Below are positions 61,827-64,000 of a stretch of 64,000 nt of DNA, one piece after another (the first letter of the stretch is position 1; each line of letters opens with the position of its first letter). The translations under genes and the position numbers were made by a program. The notes beneath the pieces are model-generated. The model saw only the letters and a program-made list of their open reading frames with translations, did not search any database and was not told the DNA's origin. Origin of the DNA: Lutibacter maritimus (GTDB lineage Bacteria; Bacteroidota; Bacteroidia; Flavobacteriales; Flavobacteriaceae); the NCBI RefSeq assembly GCF_900116115.1, contig NZ_FOZP01000007.1, positions 62,001 to 126,000 of the forward strand, written 5' to 3'.

Positions 61827-63131
61827 TTATTCATTTTTCCAATTTAACCTATCCATTTGGTTGTATTGCCATGGTGCTCCATTATTTTCAATATTTGTCA
61901 TCATACTATTTAGTTCTTGTGGAGCAGCAGATTGTTCCATTACTAAATATCTTCTTAAATCCATAATTATTGATAATGGATCAATATTTACAGGACATTC
62001 TTCAACACATGCGTTGCAACTTGTACAAGCCCAAATTTCTTCTGGTGTTATATAATCTGATAGTAATTGTTTACCATCTTCAATAAATTTTCCATTTTTA
62101 TTGATATTTTCACCAACTTCTTCTAATCTATCACGCGTTTTCATCATAATAGCACGTGGTGAAAGTTCTTTTCCTGTAATATTTGCTGGGCAAGATGAAG
62201 TACAACGTCCACATTCTGTACACGTATAGGCATTCATTAATTGAACCCAATTTAAATCGGCAACATCACTAGCGCCAAATTTTTCTGGAACTGTAGCTTC
62301 TGCACCTTCAGGAGCAGCTGCAAATGGATCTATTGTTGGATCCATCATCATTTTTACTTCACTGGTTACAGATTCTAAATTTGTAAATTGACCTTTTGGA
62401 TTTAAATTTGCGTAATATGTATTTGGAAATGCCAATAAAATATGCAAATGTTTAGAGTAGTATAAGTAGTTTAAAAACACTAATATTCCTGCAATATGCA
62501 ACCACCAAGCAGTTCTTTCAATAGCTGTTACAGCTGTAAAACTTAAATTATGAAATAATGGTGCTATGTATTGACTTATTGGGTTTCCAACATTTAATTC
62601 TTGAAAATGATTATCAGCGGCATTCATTATTAAGAATAACGACATTAAAACCATTTCAAAATATAAAATATATAATGCGTCATTTTTAGGAAATCCTTTC
62701 ATTTCCTTGTTCCAAAAACGAGGAATTTTAAGTATCATTCTTCTAATCCAAAAAACAGTAACGGAAACTAAGACTAATACTGCCAAAATTTCAAACGAAG
62801 CAATTAAAAAACTGTAAAAACCACCTAAAAAAGACAATACTCTGTGGGTTCCAAAAATACCATCAATAATTATTTCAATTACTTCAATATTAATAATAAT
62901 AAAACCTAAATAAACAATAATGTGAAGTATTCCTGCAACGGGTCTTTTTACCATTTTAGATTGCCCTAAAGCAATCATAGCCATATTTTTCCAACGTGCA
63001 TTTGAATTATCAGACCTATCAACTTCTTTCCCAAGTTTGATATTTCTGATTAATTTAGTAATGTTTTTAACAAAAAAACCGACTCCTATTGTTAGAAGAA
63101 TTACAAATGCTATGTTGTCAATATAGTTCAT
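61827..63131 (-). CDS. 4Fe-4S dicluster oxidoreductase subunit with NarI-like membrane domain (HdrC/GlpC-type)
   Basis: A 434-residue protein. The N-terminal part has five or so helices with histidines suitable for heme b (a NarI-like region, about 1-225). The soluble part carries two ferredoxin motifs, CTECGRCTSSCP and CTSCNACVEECP, near residues 295-390, each binding a [4Fe-4S] cluster. The fusion of heme-b and ferredoxin domains suits electron transfer to or from menaquinone. It is first in the unit with the HAD and CCG genes. Confidence 0.9.
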   Translation of the reverse strand: MNYIDNIAFVILLTIGVGFFVKNITKLIRNIKLGKEVDRSDNSNARWKNMAMIALGQSKMVKRPVAGILHIIVYLGFIIINIEVIEIIIDGIFGTHRVLSFLGGFYSFLIASFEILAVLVLVSVTVFWIRRMILKIPRFWNKEMKGFPKNDALYILYFEMVLMSLFLIMNAADNHFQELNVGNPISQYIAPLFHNLSFTAVTAIERTAWWLHIAGILVFLNYLYYSKHLHILLAFPNTYYANLNPKGQFTNLESVTSEVKMMMDPTIDPFAAAPEGAEATVPEKFGASDVADLNWVQLMNAYTCTECGRCTSSCPANITGKELSPRAIMMKTRDRLEEVGENINKNGKFIEDGKQLLSDYITPEEIWACTSCNACVEECPVNIDPLSIIMDLRRYLVMEQSAAPQELNSMMTNIENNGAPWQYNQMDRLNWKNE

Positions 63132-63293
63132 ACTTTTTGTTTAGTGATGATTAAAAAATATAGCTTCATCAATTACTTTTCAAAAACAAATAAGACTGCA
63201 AATTTAATTTAAACTTCCTAAAAATTTGATTGTTATTTAATAATTATTGAATAGTTTTATTGATATTTTCACAAAAATATTTCTATTAATTGA

Positions 63294-64000
63294 TTATTCT
63301 TTTACTTCAGAAGAAGGTGGTTGGTAACCTTTATCCTTTTTTCCGAATATAGAAAAATGCACAAACCTTTTTGGGTGTTCTTTAATTTCGCGCATCAACT
63401 CTTCTAATTCTTTTGATGCATTTGTAAGGTTTGTATACATTTGCTCATCGTATAGTAATTTACCCATTGTACCATTTCCTTCTTCAATATTATTTATAAT
63501 AGAAGATAAACTTGCTATACTTGTTTCTAAATTTTTAATTGTTTTTCCAATATCAGCATTTACTAATGAATCGGAAAGCATCGATAGGTTTTTTGTTAAT
63601 ACTTCTGTATTCGTAAGTGTTTTGGATAATTTTTCGTCGTTGGTTTTAACTAAATTATTAACGGATTCTGAAATTTGTTTAAAATTTGCAACCGTTTCAT
63701 TTAATTGTGCAATGGTACTTTTTAAATTGTTTCTACTTTTAACATCTAACACATCAGTTAAACCTGTCATTAAAGAATCTGCACTAACAATTACATTTTC
63801 TACTTTAGCCTGCAAAGGATTTAATTTTTCAGTTACAGTTGAAAAAATATCTGATTCTATTTCACCTGCAATAAAATCACCAGGTTTAGCAATTTCACCT
63901 TCATAAGATGGAACAATTGCTAACGATTTTCCTCCCATTAAACTAGCACTGTAAATTTTTGCGATACTATTTTTAGAGAACTCAAAATCATTTTCAATAC
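63294..64000 (-). CDS. MCE-domain (MlaD-like) protein, N-terminus outside window
   Basis: The frame stays open to the right window edge, so the start lies beyond it; an internal Met at 63938 is not the start. The visible part begins in the end of the MCE/MlaD domain (YSASLMGGKSLAIVPSY) and continues with long amphipathic coiled-coil segments, ending in a basic HPKRFVHFSIFGKK and a polar tail. Such proteins are the periplasmic substrate-binding ring of lipid (phospholipid) ABC importers. The partner permease and ATPase are presumably to the right. Confidence 0.85.
   Translation of the reverse strand, partial: IENDFEFSKNSIAKIYSASLMGGKSLAIVPSYEGEIAKPGDFIAGEIESDIFSTVTEKLNPLQAKVENVIVSADSLMTGLTDVLDVKSRNNLKSTIAQLNETVANFKQISESVNNLVKTNDEKLSKTLTNTEVLTKNLSMLSDSLVNADIGKTIKNLETSIASLSSIINNIEEGNGTMGKLLYDEQMYTNLTNASKELEELMREIKEHPKRFVHFSIFGKKDKGYQPPSSEVKE

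Overview
The window is a stretch of chromosome from an AT-rich member of the Bacteroidota, most probably a marine-type Flavobacteriaceae. The evidence is the low GC, protein families restricted to that group (DUF5683, DUF6122, DUF2851, the 58-residue membrane protein beside EttA), weak or absent Shine-Dalgarno sequences, and promoter -7 boxes of the TAnnTTTG type upstream of several genes. Almost everything is housekeeping or central metabolism. There is no CRISPR array, rRNA operon or intact prophage.

Layout. 0-1.1 kb: the end of a LytS-type histidine kinase and an overlapping membrane protein. 1.1-6.8 kb: exported enzymes, namely an NHL beta-propeller, a penicillin-acylase-family Ntn hydrolase, an NTF2-like protein and an M61-like metallopeptidase, with a 0.6 kb non-coding gap in between. 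6.9-8.4 kb: a scar made of a decayed IS3-family element, the 3' half of a tRNA-Met(CAT) and a hairpin. 8.4-14.9 kb: PPK2, a peroxiredoxin/thioredoxin/small-protein operon, a sigma-54 activator lacking a DNA-binding domain, a NatAB-like ABC exporter and an unknown protein. 15.0-20.9 kb: a MarR-controlled beta-oxidation operon in the order fadN-fadA-fadE. 21-27.3 kb: a YfcC-type transporter, a metallo-hydrolase, a DUF2851 protein, a nitroreductase and a dipeptidase. 27.4-33 kb: parA-parB-DUF5683-dapB-lepB-wbqC-DUF6122. 33-36.3 kb: small exported proteins, one with a CsgG/FlgO-like domain. 36.3-38.3 kb: ettA with its small membrane-protein neighbour. 38.4-42.9 kb: the glyoxylate shunt (aceB-aceA) divergent from a RamB/ScfR-like regulator. 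42.9-44.6 kb: FMN reductase, MarR regulator and pirin. 44.8-48.4 kb: acyl-CoA carboxylase beta subunit, an unknown secreted protein, a YebC-family protein and a zinc-ribbon protein. 48.4-52.5 kb: menE, CPBP protease and menC, then a sterol-desaturase-family protein. 52.5-57.6 kb: a TM2 protein, a secreted protein, a UPF0173 hydrolase, and an OprC-like TonB-dependent copper receptor with a small Cys/His-rich neighbour. 57.7-64 kb: menA, two bacterial PH-domain proteins, an HdrB/HdrC-like iron-sulfur pair flanking a HAD protein, and a truncated MCE-domain (MlaD-like) protein.

How the genes fit together. Fatty-acid beta-oxidation (fadNAE), the glyoxylate shunt and an acyl-CoA carboxylase point to growth on lipids or C2 units, each with a local regulator and a plausible palindromic operator. 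Three menaquinone genes and the FeS oxidoreductase fit a respiratory, menaquinone-using lifestyle.

No wholly new defence or mobile system is visible. The items most worth following up are the complete CXXXM...HXM copper signature in the TonB receptor together with its Cys-rich neighbour, the CsgG-like secreted pair, the RamB-like regulator with its operator, and the tRNA/IS scar.
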